64,000 bases of DNA, from NCBI GenBank assembly GCA_002270565.1, contig NQMI01000028.1, positions 124,001 through 188,000 on the forward strand. Reading direction: 5' to 3'. Below the pieces are notes generated by a model, which searched no databases, had not been told where the DNA came from, and worked only from the letters and a program-made list of their open reading frames with translations. Within the stretch, counting starts at the first letter, position 1. Each line of letters begins with the position of its first letter. Below, piece after piece: positions 1 through 12,300 of this stretch. The position numbers and the translations under genes are program-made. This DNA is from Stenocarpella maydis. Lineage: Eukaryota > Ascomycota > Sordariomycetes > Diaporthales > Diaporthaceae.

Positions 1-1423
1 CCAACCGCCATACGGCCGTTGAGGCGACAGCCTGTCTTGCTCGGCAGCCGAAATACCAAGGTCGCCTCACATCACAACTAGAGACCTGGTAACACTACGT
101 TCGTTCGCTAGACTTATAGAATCGGTTTACGCCCAAAATAGATACTGCACAATGAGATTATTATTACTTATTAGATCCCCTGCAAACACTCGGACCGCTA
201 GTCGATCTGAGCACGGCAACCACAGGAACCTTTTGCGATGAGAGTGTCTGGCAGTTGAACTGACCGTATACGAATCGTTACGTGCTGCACACTTTTCCTG
301 GCGTCGCCCTCATCCAGCCGGGGGTCCTTTTTCATGAACAAGTTTAGAAGGAAAACCATTTCGCGCACTGACTGAGATCTTTTTGATCGAGGGCTGCTTT
401 TACGCCCGAAACGCCGTAGATCCTTCCACATGTTAGCAGGCCACAATCTGCTCTCCGCCATATCCTCCTCCTCCATAACCCAGAAGACAGAGTTGTTCAA
501 AAAGAGAAGATCCGCGACAAGCCAAAGGGCAAACCAAAACGCCACGCCATGCAACATTACCATCCTCCCAGCTCCTGGTGGATATCCCCACCCCACCGAA
601 ATCGAGCCTGCCTCCGTACTTTTAAATCCAAAAACAACAGTCGCTTATGCAGTCGGGTATCATGATCATCATCCGTAAGGAGTGTCGTCTATGTCGAAAA
701 AAATCCGCCATAATTGTTAAGCAGCTAAAGGAGTGTCTAAACATGCATTCGTTCCATGCCGATGTGAAAAAGGAACGTCTAGAGTGGGTATCATCGTGGT
801 CGAACAAAGGAGTGTCAGGACGTATCTGGCGATATGTCGTAAAATCGAGTATAGGAACAAAGGGAGCGTGTCCATGAATCTTGTGATCCATGGCGAGGTT
901 CGTAATGCTGATGGTAATGAGCGGCTGGGCGGCGGTGCGCACCTCAGGACAAAGGGCCTGCTGAAGGATAAACGATCGTTGCGGCTGAAGGAGTGTGGTG
1001 TGCAATTGCGGCTGTGTTGGAAACGAAAGTCGGGCGACAGCTCGACCAGGATTAAATTATTATCAGAATTTCGAGGGTCCGTGGCCAGAGGGCTTGTCAA
1101 AGAGAAAAATGGTGGGGTTCCTCATGGGGTGCTCCTTCTCTCCTCAGCTGAGTGGTGATAACTTGGTGGAGCTGAGGCCGTGGAGATGTGCCGGTGGTGG
1201 GAGCATGGATTTGAGTAACCGAAAACAGGAGACTCAGGAATCGGAAGCATCGGGAAGCTACCGGGAGTCAGGAAGGGAGACTGGGGGGCCGCTGAAACCG
1301 GTGGAAACAAGGCGTTTTCTGGTACTTGTTGAGTGGGAGTTGTGCTCAAGAAAGGCGAATGAGTCCTGTCCACGAACAGTCAATTCACTTTTTCGCTTTC
1401 CGAGCGGTTGCGGCCAGATGGAC
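1..1423. other. Intergenic region downstream of the Zn2Cys6 gene
   Basis: I see no supportable gene here. Open frames in this stretch have no recognisable domain and overlap each other on both strands. The stretch next to 1424 must hold the 3' untranslated region of the minus-strand regulator gene. A diverged short repeat lies at 677-1000 and is listed separately. Confidence 0.6.
677..1000. repeat. Diverged tandem repeat, period about 130 bp
   Basis: The ten-base motif AAGGAGTGTC occurs at 677, 728 and 807, with variants at 860 and 988. The spacings 677 to 807, 728 to 860 and 860 to 988 are 130, 132 and 128 bp. Sequence after the copies at 728 and 860 can also be aligned (both contain TCCATG followed by CCGA or GCGA). 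This looks like an old minisatellite with a period of about 130 bp. The alignment was done by eye. Confidence 0.45.
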
Positions 1424-3365
1424 CTAGTTCCACACGGACTGGAGTTGTGGAGTGACGAACCCAACGCCGTAAGGCCCGCCCAGGTGGGAGTGGGTGCCGG
1501 CAAAACCCATATCGTAGGAGCCAAAATCCTCGTTGTCGCTGTTGTAGAAAACCGGGGAGGCTTCGTAGAAGTCGTCACCGACGCTGGAGGCCTCACAGGT
1601 GCTCGAGACAGGGCTGTAACAACCATTCATCGGAGCAGGGATGTTCAGGTACTGCTGATTGCTGTACGGGGACGGCATGGCCATGGGGCTGACAGGAACC
1701 CCCGGGGCACTGCCCTCCGTCTTGACGGACAAGTTCTCTGTGCTGTAGCTGAAGATCGGGTTCTCGGCGTATCGGATGCCATCTGACATTGGCGCGCTTG
1801 TCATGGGCAGGACGAAATCTTCGTAGCTACCAGCAAAGGGCGAGGGAGGTGGTGCGAACCAACCCATCCGGTTGCGGAACTCCTGTACCAGTTGGGTGGC
1901 ATAGTCCATGAGCTGGAATAAGGACTGCAACTCAGGGTTGTGCTCCCCGTAGGTGACGCTGTAGGACTTGAGACGTCGAGAAATGTCCTCAAGAGGCCCG
2001 ATGGAGAGGCTGCCGAAATATGCAGCACCGATCTCAGGGAACATGCGCTCCATAAGGAGAGCCACGGCGTAATAGTGAGCGATGATTACCAGCGCACTTG
2101 GAGAAGCCTGCGTCTGCTGAAGTTGCATGACAGGAAGCCAAAAGAGCCAGTCCCTCAGGGGCTTGAGACGTTCGAACTGATCAGCAACCTGCAAGGCGGG
2201 GTCCACCTTGCGAGTGCCTTTGAGGAAGCTGACAAGTTGAGCGACGAGCTTGGTGTCCTCCCTGTTGTGCTTCAACTGAGCCTCGAGCTTCTGCAGATGC
2301 TGAAGCATGCGGTTGAGGGAAGGCTCGACATCCTCCTTCGAAGGCAGTCTGGGCTTGCGGTCAGGCGTGGGCGAAGGAGGAGCAGTCGGGAAAGTAGTAG
2401 TCTCGGCCACGAACTCGGCGAACTGAGACTTGTCCTTCCATGATTCCATCGATTCTATAATCTAAAAGATGTCAACAAAGGTGCCGAGTTCGCTCGGGTC
2501 TGGCTTTTTTTTTACTCACCCCACGGGTACCTTGCATGTGGTTGGTCCAGCTACGCCTGAAGGGAAATGTTAGTTGTGTGGATGCGTGCCATGTTCTGCG
2601 ATCGGCTACCTACCAATCCGTGGCTTGCCAAGACAGCACGAGAGTCGCGCCCAGTACAGCATCTGAGTTGGCCTGGGAGAAGGTGTTGATGGCCCTGGAA
2701 AGGCCCGTCAGAGCGTTGCCGCGGTGCTCGAAGGCCATCTTGCCAACCATGGGGCACCCGGTAATGCTGGAGATGTGCTCGGCGGAGAATGCCAGGAGCG
2801 CATCCATGACGAAGCGATGTGTCGTGCCAATGCCGATGAGACTAGAAGAGAATTAGCAAAAGTGAAGAGGTGCGGTCTTGTGCTGTCAGAGTCCGTCCAA
2901 TCTTACGTTGGGATCTTTGAGGTCCACAGGGTGAAACCGTTGGCATCAAGGGCATTCAACTGGGAGCTGATGGAGGCGACGTGGTGGATCAAGCGAAGCT
3001 CCTCGAAGCTGTAACAGAGTGGTGCCGGGACAGGGTTGACATCAAGGTCAAAGGGGAAGACGCCCGACAGACGCCACTGCTCGATGGCTGCCTCAACCTC
3101 AGGCGTCCACATCAGGTCCGGGGGACCATGGGGACGAGTCTCCTGGACGGGCATGTCGTTGTAAGGGCATCGGATCTTGTGCTTGGTGCAGTTCTTGCAC
3201 TGGGGAAAGTTCTCATCACACCGGATGTGTCGCTTTTTGCAGGTCTCGCAGCCCTTGCGAGACTTGGTGTGGCTGCAAGCAGGTCAGTATGCCACACACC
3301 GTAGTTTTAAAAATTATGGTTGGAACGAACCTTCGTCGAGGAGGACCGCCGCCGGGGCCAGCCAT
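1424..3365 (-). CDS. Zn2Cys6 (fungal C6 zinc cluster) transcription factor
   Basis: Five exons give a 567-residue nuclear regulator: 3331-3365, 2907-3272, 2614-2841, 2520-2556 and 1424-2461. All four introns (50-65 bp) are GT-AG and keep frame. The N-terminus reads MAGPGGGPPRRSHTKSRKG and leads into a zinc cluster with cysteines at residues 20, 23, 30, 37, 40 and 47, spaced C-x2-C-x6-C-x6-C-x2-C-x6-C, which binds two zinc ions and DNA. A helical middle region follows (MWTPEVEAAIEQW, LIHHVASISSQL, FVMDALLAFSAEHI, then WRSWTNHMQGTRG across a 37-nt micro-exon). This layout matches the Upc2/Ecm22-like group of C6 factors, in which the C-terminal half senses a ligand such as sterol. The target genes here are not known. 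The tail (residues about 450-567) is Ser/Pro/Tyr-rich and could be an activation region. The start was chosen because the first exon splices cleanly onto the basic stretch before the zinc cluster. Confidence 0.9.
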
Positions 3366-6300
3366 TGTTGCAAGCTGTTGACGGGTGGATGACTAGTGTC
3401 GTCTATTCCATGTCAGCGATATGGTCGCGGATTATATGCACCGCAGCGACAAGGCACGAACGAGCGTTGAAGGCGAGGTCAAACTAACTGACTGGGGAAT
3501 CACACGCAGACTTACGTTTGAACCGGGGGCGAGAGCCTGGGAATTACGGCAATGGTAAACCGGTGCTGGACGTTGAGGGACAGGTTGACTGCAATGCTTT
3601 CGAGTCGAAGGGCTACTCGAATATTCCACAGATGGCGTTCTAGGACAAGGTGGAGCCTCGGAAGGTACAGCGAGACAGGATATTTGGCAGACAAGCGATA
3701 AACGTCTGTTACTCGAGGAGGATTTGTGTGTTCACGAGTCCTATATTCCCGTGGCCGGTTTACTCCCTGAGCCTTTCTGCTGGGCAGTAGCGAACGTGAT
3801 GGGTTGAAGGTTGTTGAAAAGCGAGTGTGGCAAGACCGAAGACTTGGGTATGGTTTACAGGAACATCTGGGCCCCGTTGAACACAGCGAGATCAGGTAGG
3901 GCTCGAGCCTGGGGATGAGCCGATTCGAGACCAGAAATGATCTGAGCCAGGAGCCGAGGGCTTCGCTGCGTTGGGCTGGGCTAATTTGACGGAGATGTGA
4001 TGATCGGTGGGTTGAGAGCCGGGGCCTTTGGTGGGCGACTAGGCGATGCAGTGTGGATATAGAGAGCCCCTGGATTGCCCGGGTCGAGTTGAGAATTGCG
4101 GGTACTGGCTGCGAGTTGAAGTTGCACGCGGGGTCGAGAGAAGTCGTTTTGGGTGGGTTTTTATCCTATTTTTTTCTTCTTGGTCTGTGGCGAATTCTTG
4201 TGAGGATTAGAGGAGAGCAGGATCACACAGGTGTGGCGAAAGGAAAACAAAAAAACAAAGCGAATGACAGGAGTCGACGAGGACTTCCTCAGGGTGTTTG
4301 CGAAAAGCGAACGTGGGTTAGATGCAGCAACAGCGGCTGAGACGGGGTTTTGACGCGGTAAATGGGGGTTTGGAGATGATGGGAGCGACAGGAAGGGCCG
4401 AGGTCAGGGTGGGAGAGTGACAGTGTTAAATAAACCTTGAGCGCAGAAACAGGAAAGGCGCGGTTCGGTGCCTTTCTGGCTGGGCGCTGGGCACTGCTGG
4501 AGGCTGCGCTGGCGGGCTGGCGGGCTGGCGGAGGAGTTTGGCTGGCTGGCTGGCACCGGGCGTGGCCTCCCCCCTGTCCTCCTGTCCCCCTCCTTCCCCG
4601 ACTGCATCGCCCCCCTGCCCTGACCTGCCCCGAGGAGGTACCCCGGTGACCACAGTACCACCTGGGCAGGCTGACGGCGACAGGAGGAGAGCGGGTACTA
4701 AGCACGGGTGTTTCTGGTGTGCGAGGTACTTCGCACGTCACTGCTATATTACGGTATTATGGTGGTACTGATGCACACACACACACCTCCGTGCCATTCA
4801 GCACATGGTGTCTGTCTGTGCTTTCCTCGCTCTCCCGCTACCACCAAGTCGCGCTCTCTCTCTGTCAAGGCCACGCGAGGCCACTCGAGGCCGTGCCGCC
4901 CCCGAGAGGAGCCATGCTCCAAGGTTGGAGCTACCAACAGTCCACCAAAGGTTACAGGACGCACTGTATCCGGGCGTGCTGGTGTGGTGTGCCTGTTCAA
5001 ACGATTGGAGGGAGAGGGCACGGGGGCAAAGCCGGAGGAGCTTAGCGGCTCTTCTTCGGGACACAAGTTGCGCAAGTGGTACTGTACTGTACCATGAGAG
5101 AGAAACGGCAGCGAAGGGGCCGCTGAGCGCAGTAGCGAAAGAAAGAGGGAAAAAACACATACATCCATGTACGGTAACATGGCCCCTCACCCTGAAGGAC
5201 TGGAGGAGGGGCTGGAGGAGTTGTTTGTCGCTTCCTTCCTCTTCCCTAGCCGTCGACGCATGAGGCACGGCAGGGAATGCGCTGCCTTTGAGGGTCCTGA
5301 CGGGAGAGGGAGGGAGAGGGAGAGCTGTGCCGCACGGGACAGTACAAATGCAACCCCTTACTGTCATGTACCTGGGTACCTTTGTACTTGGCCAGGTATT
5401 GATTGCGTGTGTGCACAAAAATCGAATGCTCTTTGGGCCGCCTCATTCCTAGTGTAATTCTCCTCTCCTCTCTCCTCACTTGCCAAACAAGGTAGTGTAG
5501 TGTACTTGGTCCCCGCTAGACAGGGCGTTGCCCTTTGTTCCCCCTTCCGCCCATGCTTGACCCGGCTACTCGGTAACTATGATGTTCACTGCCCTCCGAG
5601 TCGTTCCAAGTAGGCCCTCCGAGCAGGACCATCTCGGCTATTGGATGTGCAAGGAACGTCCAGTGTCGATAATTCATTCCATGGCGCCAGGCTTGCTCCC
5701 TGCACCGTCCAGAAAAGCGACCGAACACCAGGGCTCGCTCGAGCCCTCAAGGCGCTCAGGGACGCATCAGTCATAGGCGACAGTCTTGGGTCTGGTACCG
5801 TGACTGATGGATCGTCTTGGGGATGGCCTGAGCCCAGTGCAGGTGCAGGTGGGGACAATTCCGGTACAGTGTGTGGCTATGACGATTGACGACCAGGAAG
5901 CGACGGGAGCAGCCCGTCCTGGACATGGGTCAGGCATGAGCAGAAAGCAAGGAAGCAGAGGGCAGAGAGGAAGAGCAGAGCATTGAGAGCATACCACGGG
6001 CGGGCGCATGAGCATTGAGCATCATCTGCCTCGGTAATGGGCGGTACACAGTGCCACCCCGTCCCCCCAGTCCCTAGAGCTCCATACTGTGGGTACAACC
6101 TGACAGGACCTTGTACATACAATATGTACCTGGGTATCTTTCTCGCAACCCTGCCTGCCCTGCGGCCTGGATGCTGGGGCTCCTCGCTTCCTCCTGCTCC
6201 TCCCCACACAGACGTCCACTGACCATATGGCCCGACACCAGGCGAGCATTCTATCCACCAGCTAGCCCCACCAGCCCACCACTAGAGCACCCACCCAGCA

Positions 6301-9300
6301 CCCCGTCAACAACCCGCGGGCAGCAGTCTGTCGGCTTGTCTGCTGCCGAGCAAGATGCACTCACTCGCTGGGCTGGACCAAGTAGCTCTGCCAACCCCAG
6401 CAGCAGCCAGCGTGCTATACTACTTGTGCGCTTCAGACACTGCCTGACTGACTCGACCCGCTGGTTTCCAGAAACACCAGAGGCTTCGGTTGCATTTTAA
6501 CAACTAGCCCCGGCCTGACTACTGCCAGACCAGCCAGATCAGCAAGCACACGACTTGAGGAATCAAACCAGCACCAATTGACTCGCCGTGGCGCTCTGTC
6601 GTGTCTGCCACGAGACGACATGGGGAGGGCAGCGTCACGCCGTCCACGCTTACACTACACCACTCCTACAGCAGCGCCGTTCACTCACACACACACCCAC
6701 CCGCGCACATACAGACACCAGTGATTGAGGCTGTGCAGTCCCACGATTTCCGAACCCCCCCCCTGAGCCCCTCGAGGGCGCCTCCCCGTACTTTGTTTCC
6801 AAACGACCCCGTTGTTACAAGTACAAGATCTCACTTCGGATTATTTTCACGTTTCCAGGCCTAGTCTCTTGTGGAAAGGCGTGGGCAGATCCCGAAAATC
6901 CTGTCCCAAAGAAGAGAAAAGAAAAGAAAAGCACAGAACTTTTCAGTCTAAGAGGCCGCAACGCCCAACTCCACTCACTGTTAATGGAACGCTATTCCTG
7001 CATGACATCTGCACGCTGGCCCCACCGCAACACAGTGCTACACTGGGCCTACGCAGCGCCTCCCCCTTGGTCGACGTGCTGCTTGAGCGTGGCCTGCCTG
7101 CTCACACCACGCCCCATGTCATCCGCCTCGAAACCCAGCGTTAAGCATCTCCTAATCATATGGGGAACAGGCGCAGCGTCCCCACAGGCATCAGCTTCCG
7201 ATGGCTCGTTACCTCCGTCTAAGTAAACGAGCATGCTGACTGGAATGCCGGCAACCACGGCAAGGGACAGCAGTGCAATCATGCCAGCCCTATCGCGTCC
7301 GAGAGAGGCAAGCCTTGCTCTTGTCTGGCGGTGCTCGGCCTGACGAGTTTGGATGAATACCTCACTCACCTGTGACATCGCGCAGTGTCCATTGAGCACC
7401 TTGCATGGCCTCGCTAACCCCACTACTACTGGTGTGGTGGCATGCGCCTATGTATTGATGAATGTGTCGAACCAAAGCGGACCAAGCCAGTCGCGGCAAC
7501 AGCGAGTCTCGAGGGGCCTCACTGCCACCGGAGATTGGACAAGCTACACTACTACTATGTACGACTTCTTCACATCCCGGACGTGTGTTCATGCAACCGG
7601 GCCCGTCGCACAGCCCGCCGAGTGCGGATTCCTCGATACAACCAACAGATTTTTAAGAGGCAGGGCCCGTCTCTTGTCCATCTCCGAGAGGAATTCCGAA
7701 TGATGACGTTCACGCGCATGGCTCGCAGGCGCACTTTTCTCTGCCGTACGGAATGACACCTAGGTATTGGCCCCCAAGACAACACAATGGGCCCACCCAT
7801 CATGTAAGCCTCTGAAGATGACTACTACGTACTCCGTATACTGCCCAGACATTTCCGAGATGCATGTCACGCAAAGCATCACGTGGCCATGGGTGAGCAG
7901 TGCACAATTCCTCATCGAGCCTGCACATGCCGCCTGCGTGTACTTGACGGCACTGATTCGACACGACTGTGCTGGCCGACCACCATTCAGTGTGACTGTC
8001 CTGTCGTCCCTCATACACAGATTACATATGGTTACCATGAGTTGCTCATGGTTCCACAATTGAGGTTGACGGAGTCAGGCGTGTCAAGACAAGCGAAGGA
8101 TGCTAGTAACCACAAACCACCGCGAAAAGGGGTAGGCCCCTGCTCTCTCCGTCGGCGATCGAGGAATCGTGGGCAGACCTCGGGCCTGACTGGGAGACTG
8201 TCAATTTAACACAAGACAGATAGGGTTCTCGTGGATGCAGGGGATGATATGATCCGCCTGCTAAGAGGATTCAAGCAAACTGTATGGGGGTCGCCCAGGA
8301 AGTACGCGGCACGACACTACAGTATGTACCCGGCCAAGCCCGGATGTACTCGAGCTTCAGCGCACCCCAGGCCAATGTCCGCGCGGCAAACCTTCGAAGG
8401 GGCAAGCCGCGGTCCACGCTCCGTGGAGTCTCTTCATTTCCACGCGAGCCGTCAGACAAAGAAGCCACAGCCGACGGTGGAGACCGAAGCCGTTGAAAAG
8501 CAGCTACCATAGATAAAACTCCCCGGCCATGGACGGGGCAAGGATTCTGACTCCGGTGATATATCGGTCTCAGGAGAGGGCCTCGTCGTCTACCAAGGAC
8601 ATTTCCGTGCAATCACCAGAATTCAAGCCACGGGGCTAAAAGGTCCGGAGCCAAAAGCTTAATGCTTGGCCGCTGCCGATCTTTGGCTACCCGAAGGCTA
8701 CAACCTCTGCAGGCATCCCAAAAGTTGAATCGTGTTGTACATTTCTATGGAAACACCTTGCCCAATCCCTGAGCAAAGGCGGCTAGGAGTAGAGAGGTCA
8801 AAATTCAACATATGCGCTGCTCGCAGAGGTGTATTGGTTGACTCCAGAGTCCAAACTGACTGGCAGAATTACAGAGACTTAGGGCCACATTGCCATGATC
8901 CTCGGGGTGGGCCCTGCCTTGAGATTATGGGACCCGATAATGTCACCATATTGCCGGAGCTACAAAGGTTCAGCTTTGGTTTTTGACCCTTTTCATCAAG
9001 CGAAGCATATTTTTGGCACGTTAACGATGAAGATCTTCCACGCTCTTACCACACGGGCCAGATGCCGAGTTCATCGCCGCGGGTCGTTCGACAAGTCCGC
9101 CCGGTCGGTGTGCCATGATGTTTTCGGGCACACAAGGGTGCCCTGTTTCAGGTCTTGCATCCCCTTGCCAAGGAGAAGGGGTTGGTGGTTCTATCCGTTG
9201 TCTGCTGGCTGGCTAGGTAAATGTTGGGCAATATGAAACACTCATTTCTCGTGTCCATCTAGAACGGTGGTTTCGAGCAATGGCGTTGGTTTGGTCGACA

Positions 9301-12300
9301 AGGAACGTTGTCATCATGGATGGGTTGACACCGACACACCTTGCATGAGCTGTCGTGGCATTGGTTGGCGCTGTGGGTCATGACCAGAGAAGGCACAACG
9401 GCATCGGTTTCGCTGGGGCCTCCAAGATCAGGACGGTACTTAGCAGCCCCACGAGATTCGATCTCATCGTCAAACTTGGACTCCGAACAAGCGTAATCTT
9501 GGCCCGATCTGGAATGGCCGGGCGTGCTACGTCGTGCCGGCCCTTTTTATTCAGCGGAGTTGAGATGTCGTCGGATTAGGTTTGAGACGTGTCATTGCCG
9601 CCGACGAGCCTCAATCATGGCGCGGGCCTTTCTGAACACATTATTTAGCGCACCCTAACGAGGCTTCTGCGCAGCATTGATCACCGAGTCCTGTGAAGCC
9701 TCGTTGGGTTCTACAGCCAGAAGCTACTTCACCTCCGAAAACTTTGCATTGGAAAATTGTCTGCTCAAAGACTGCGGGCAGAAGAATGCAGGTGCTTCCC
9801 TCGTCGAGCTCAGGTTAGCATTCCCGCTTTGCGAGTGCGAAGCTATGGCCTATGAAGCGCAATTTCAACTCTTGCCGCCGGCGCGGTTACCAGCTCTCGA
9901 CTCTCGACCGACGGCAGGAGGGAGCCCGCGAAGACCTCGACCTCCAAAGGAAACAGGACGCTGGGTTTATTGCCTTCATGCTGCAAATGTCCGAATCCTG
10001 CTTGCGAATCGAACTCGTGCGGGTGTGGGAAAATCCACACTGCCGCGGTCGCCCCCAGTGGTAAATCTCGAGAGGACCGAGGTTCTCCATCTGGTCGTTG
10101 GGTTTCCTTGTCCATGCCACGGGGCATCATCCCAACCTCGAGTCGCACCGTCCACGTTATTCATCAATCCGGCAATGCTCGTCAGATTTATTTATTGTGT
10201 ATGGGCTGTGTCATAATGGTGGACGTGGGTAATATGCTGATGATGCCGCGGGACTAGCGGGCGGCCAGGAGAGGAGCAAGGAGCTCATGCACGGGGAAGT
10301 GAGCCCTGAAGCCCAGAGACGGGCGCAACATGTCATGGGCAGCCCCTTCGGCGAAGCCACACACTGTGTACTTCTGGAGTCCACTGATGCCAGGCGTTCG
10401 GGGCAACTCGCAGATCCAAGCAGCGCGTTGTGGAGTCAATGCCCCGATGCTCCAGCGCTATACCTCTTGAGGGAAGACTTGTTTCTATTCTTAACTTAAC
10501 CTTCTTTGGGCTGCTTTTTTAGCGTGCCTGTTCCCTCTTTTCCCTCCCATTGCACGGTGGGCCAATTGATTTCGCTTCTGCTCTCCAGTTCACTGGCATT
10601 TGTTTGTGGCCGTGCCGCCCGGGACTCTGACACGCCATCCAAAAGCAACGTTCCATGCCAGCCACAACCCTTGTGAACAGCATCAGAGATGCGTCTTGCA
10701 GATGACGCCTTGGCACTGACGCTCAAGTGCATCTCATGCACACGCCATCTCCATGAGCGAGCACCCGAGGGTGCGGGTTCTGAACCGGGTATCGCGTCGT
10801 CGTCGCCGTGCGGTGCGGTGCACGGGCTGATTCAGCTCGCTGTCGACAAAAAACATGTCGGCGCCGAGCGCGTTTACCAGCCAACCAGCGTGGGAAATGG
10901 CGCTCGTTGGTCGCTCGATCGCCGCCTCGTCCCATCAGAGCGATTTTGACCGAGGCGTTCGACACCAGGAAGCAATGACGAGCGAGCGACAGGCGGTCCT
11001 TGTGCGCACGGCAGATGTTGCCTGCTCGGCAGGCCCAGCAACAAGCGTCAAGACGCACTAATTACCGATCCATGATCTACCGCGGTCATTATCGGCCGAG
11101 TTCCGACCAGGACAGGTCCTTGTTTGCGCCGGCCGGCCCCTCGGGGCAACTGCTGTTTTGCCAACTCTGCCTGCTGATCCTATGACCTCAGTTACTGGAG
11201 ATGTCGGCGCCCTCAAGTCTTGGGCCGAAGGCGGTCATCTTGGGGGGCACTGGTGGTTGGTGGCTCTCCTGTCTCTGCGCCGTCTGGCCTGACGGACAAC
11301 AAGGCCGTCTTGTGCTTTGCGACTCGCGCGTCGGGTTTGTTTTCGCGCATTTTCAAGCATGACGGACTCCATCAACGCGCCTTGCTCTGCAGCGAGCTGC
11401 CGCCGGGTCTGATCGCCGGGCCTGGGTACCGCCAGTCAAGCACTAAGCTACTGTACTTTTTGCCCTAGCCCGCCTGGAGTGATCTCACCTTGTGGGCGAT
11501 GTCACATAGGCCAGGGCGACAGTGCAGCCCGGGCCTCTGCTGGCCACAACAAGCTCGTCAGTCGATGTGACGGCGGGATGGTCACGATCCCAGGACTAAG
11601 CGTTGAGAGGCGGCGGGGGAGACTACCAATGCTGAAGAGGGAAGAGGCAGGTATCGCCAGTCGTCCCGCTAGCAGTTGACGAGCATTAGCCTCGCAGGCA
11701 TGACCGCCCAAACCCCAACGCCAAATGCTGTGCCCCGTGCCACCTGTGCATGTCAGATTTCCTGATTCTGCCCTTGTCAGGGGATCTGGGGAAGGACGCA
11801 GCCGGCGAGAGCCGCTCTCGCAAGCCAAGGGCGGTGAGGCGCCTTGCCTGGCATAGCTCTCTGCATTTGTAAAATGGCTGCTTTCGACTGGAATGCGGCG
11901 GCGGCACACCCGAAACAGGACTATTACCGGACGGTACCGAGTCGCCTCGTGGCCAGCGAGCGCGATGGCATCGTGCGCCGGCCAGCCAGAGCAGAGAGCA
12001 TGCCATGACACACCAAATTAGAGGAGGGGCGCAAAGACCTGTCTCGCACACCGGCGCTGCTGCTAATTGGGCATGGCGCACCCAGCACCGACGCCTCGCC
12101 TCGGTGGGTGTGTCGCGGAAGCTTGAACATGGCCGGGCCCATCGGTCACCCTCACCACCCACAAGGCGCGGGGCTCAATGGGGGGGGGGAGGCACATCGT
12201 GAGATCTATTGCGACAGGTAATCTCGGGAACCTGGACGAAGCAGTGATCATCGCGAGACCCTCCGCCTCTCGGCGCTGGCCTCTCAACACAACAGTCGGC

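Noticed and set aside
7049..7423. Minus-strand frame with a possible membrane helix (GMIALLSLAVVAGIPVSMLV)
   Set aside because: One hydrophobic stretch in 124 residues with no splice partners or family features is not enough.
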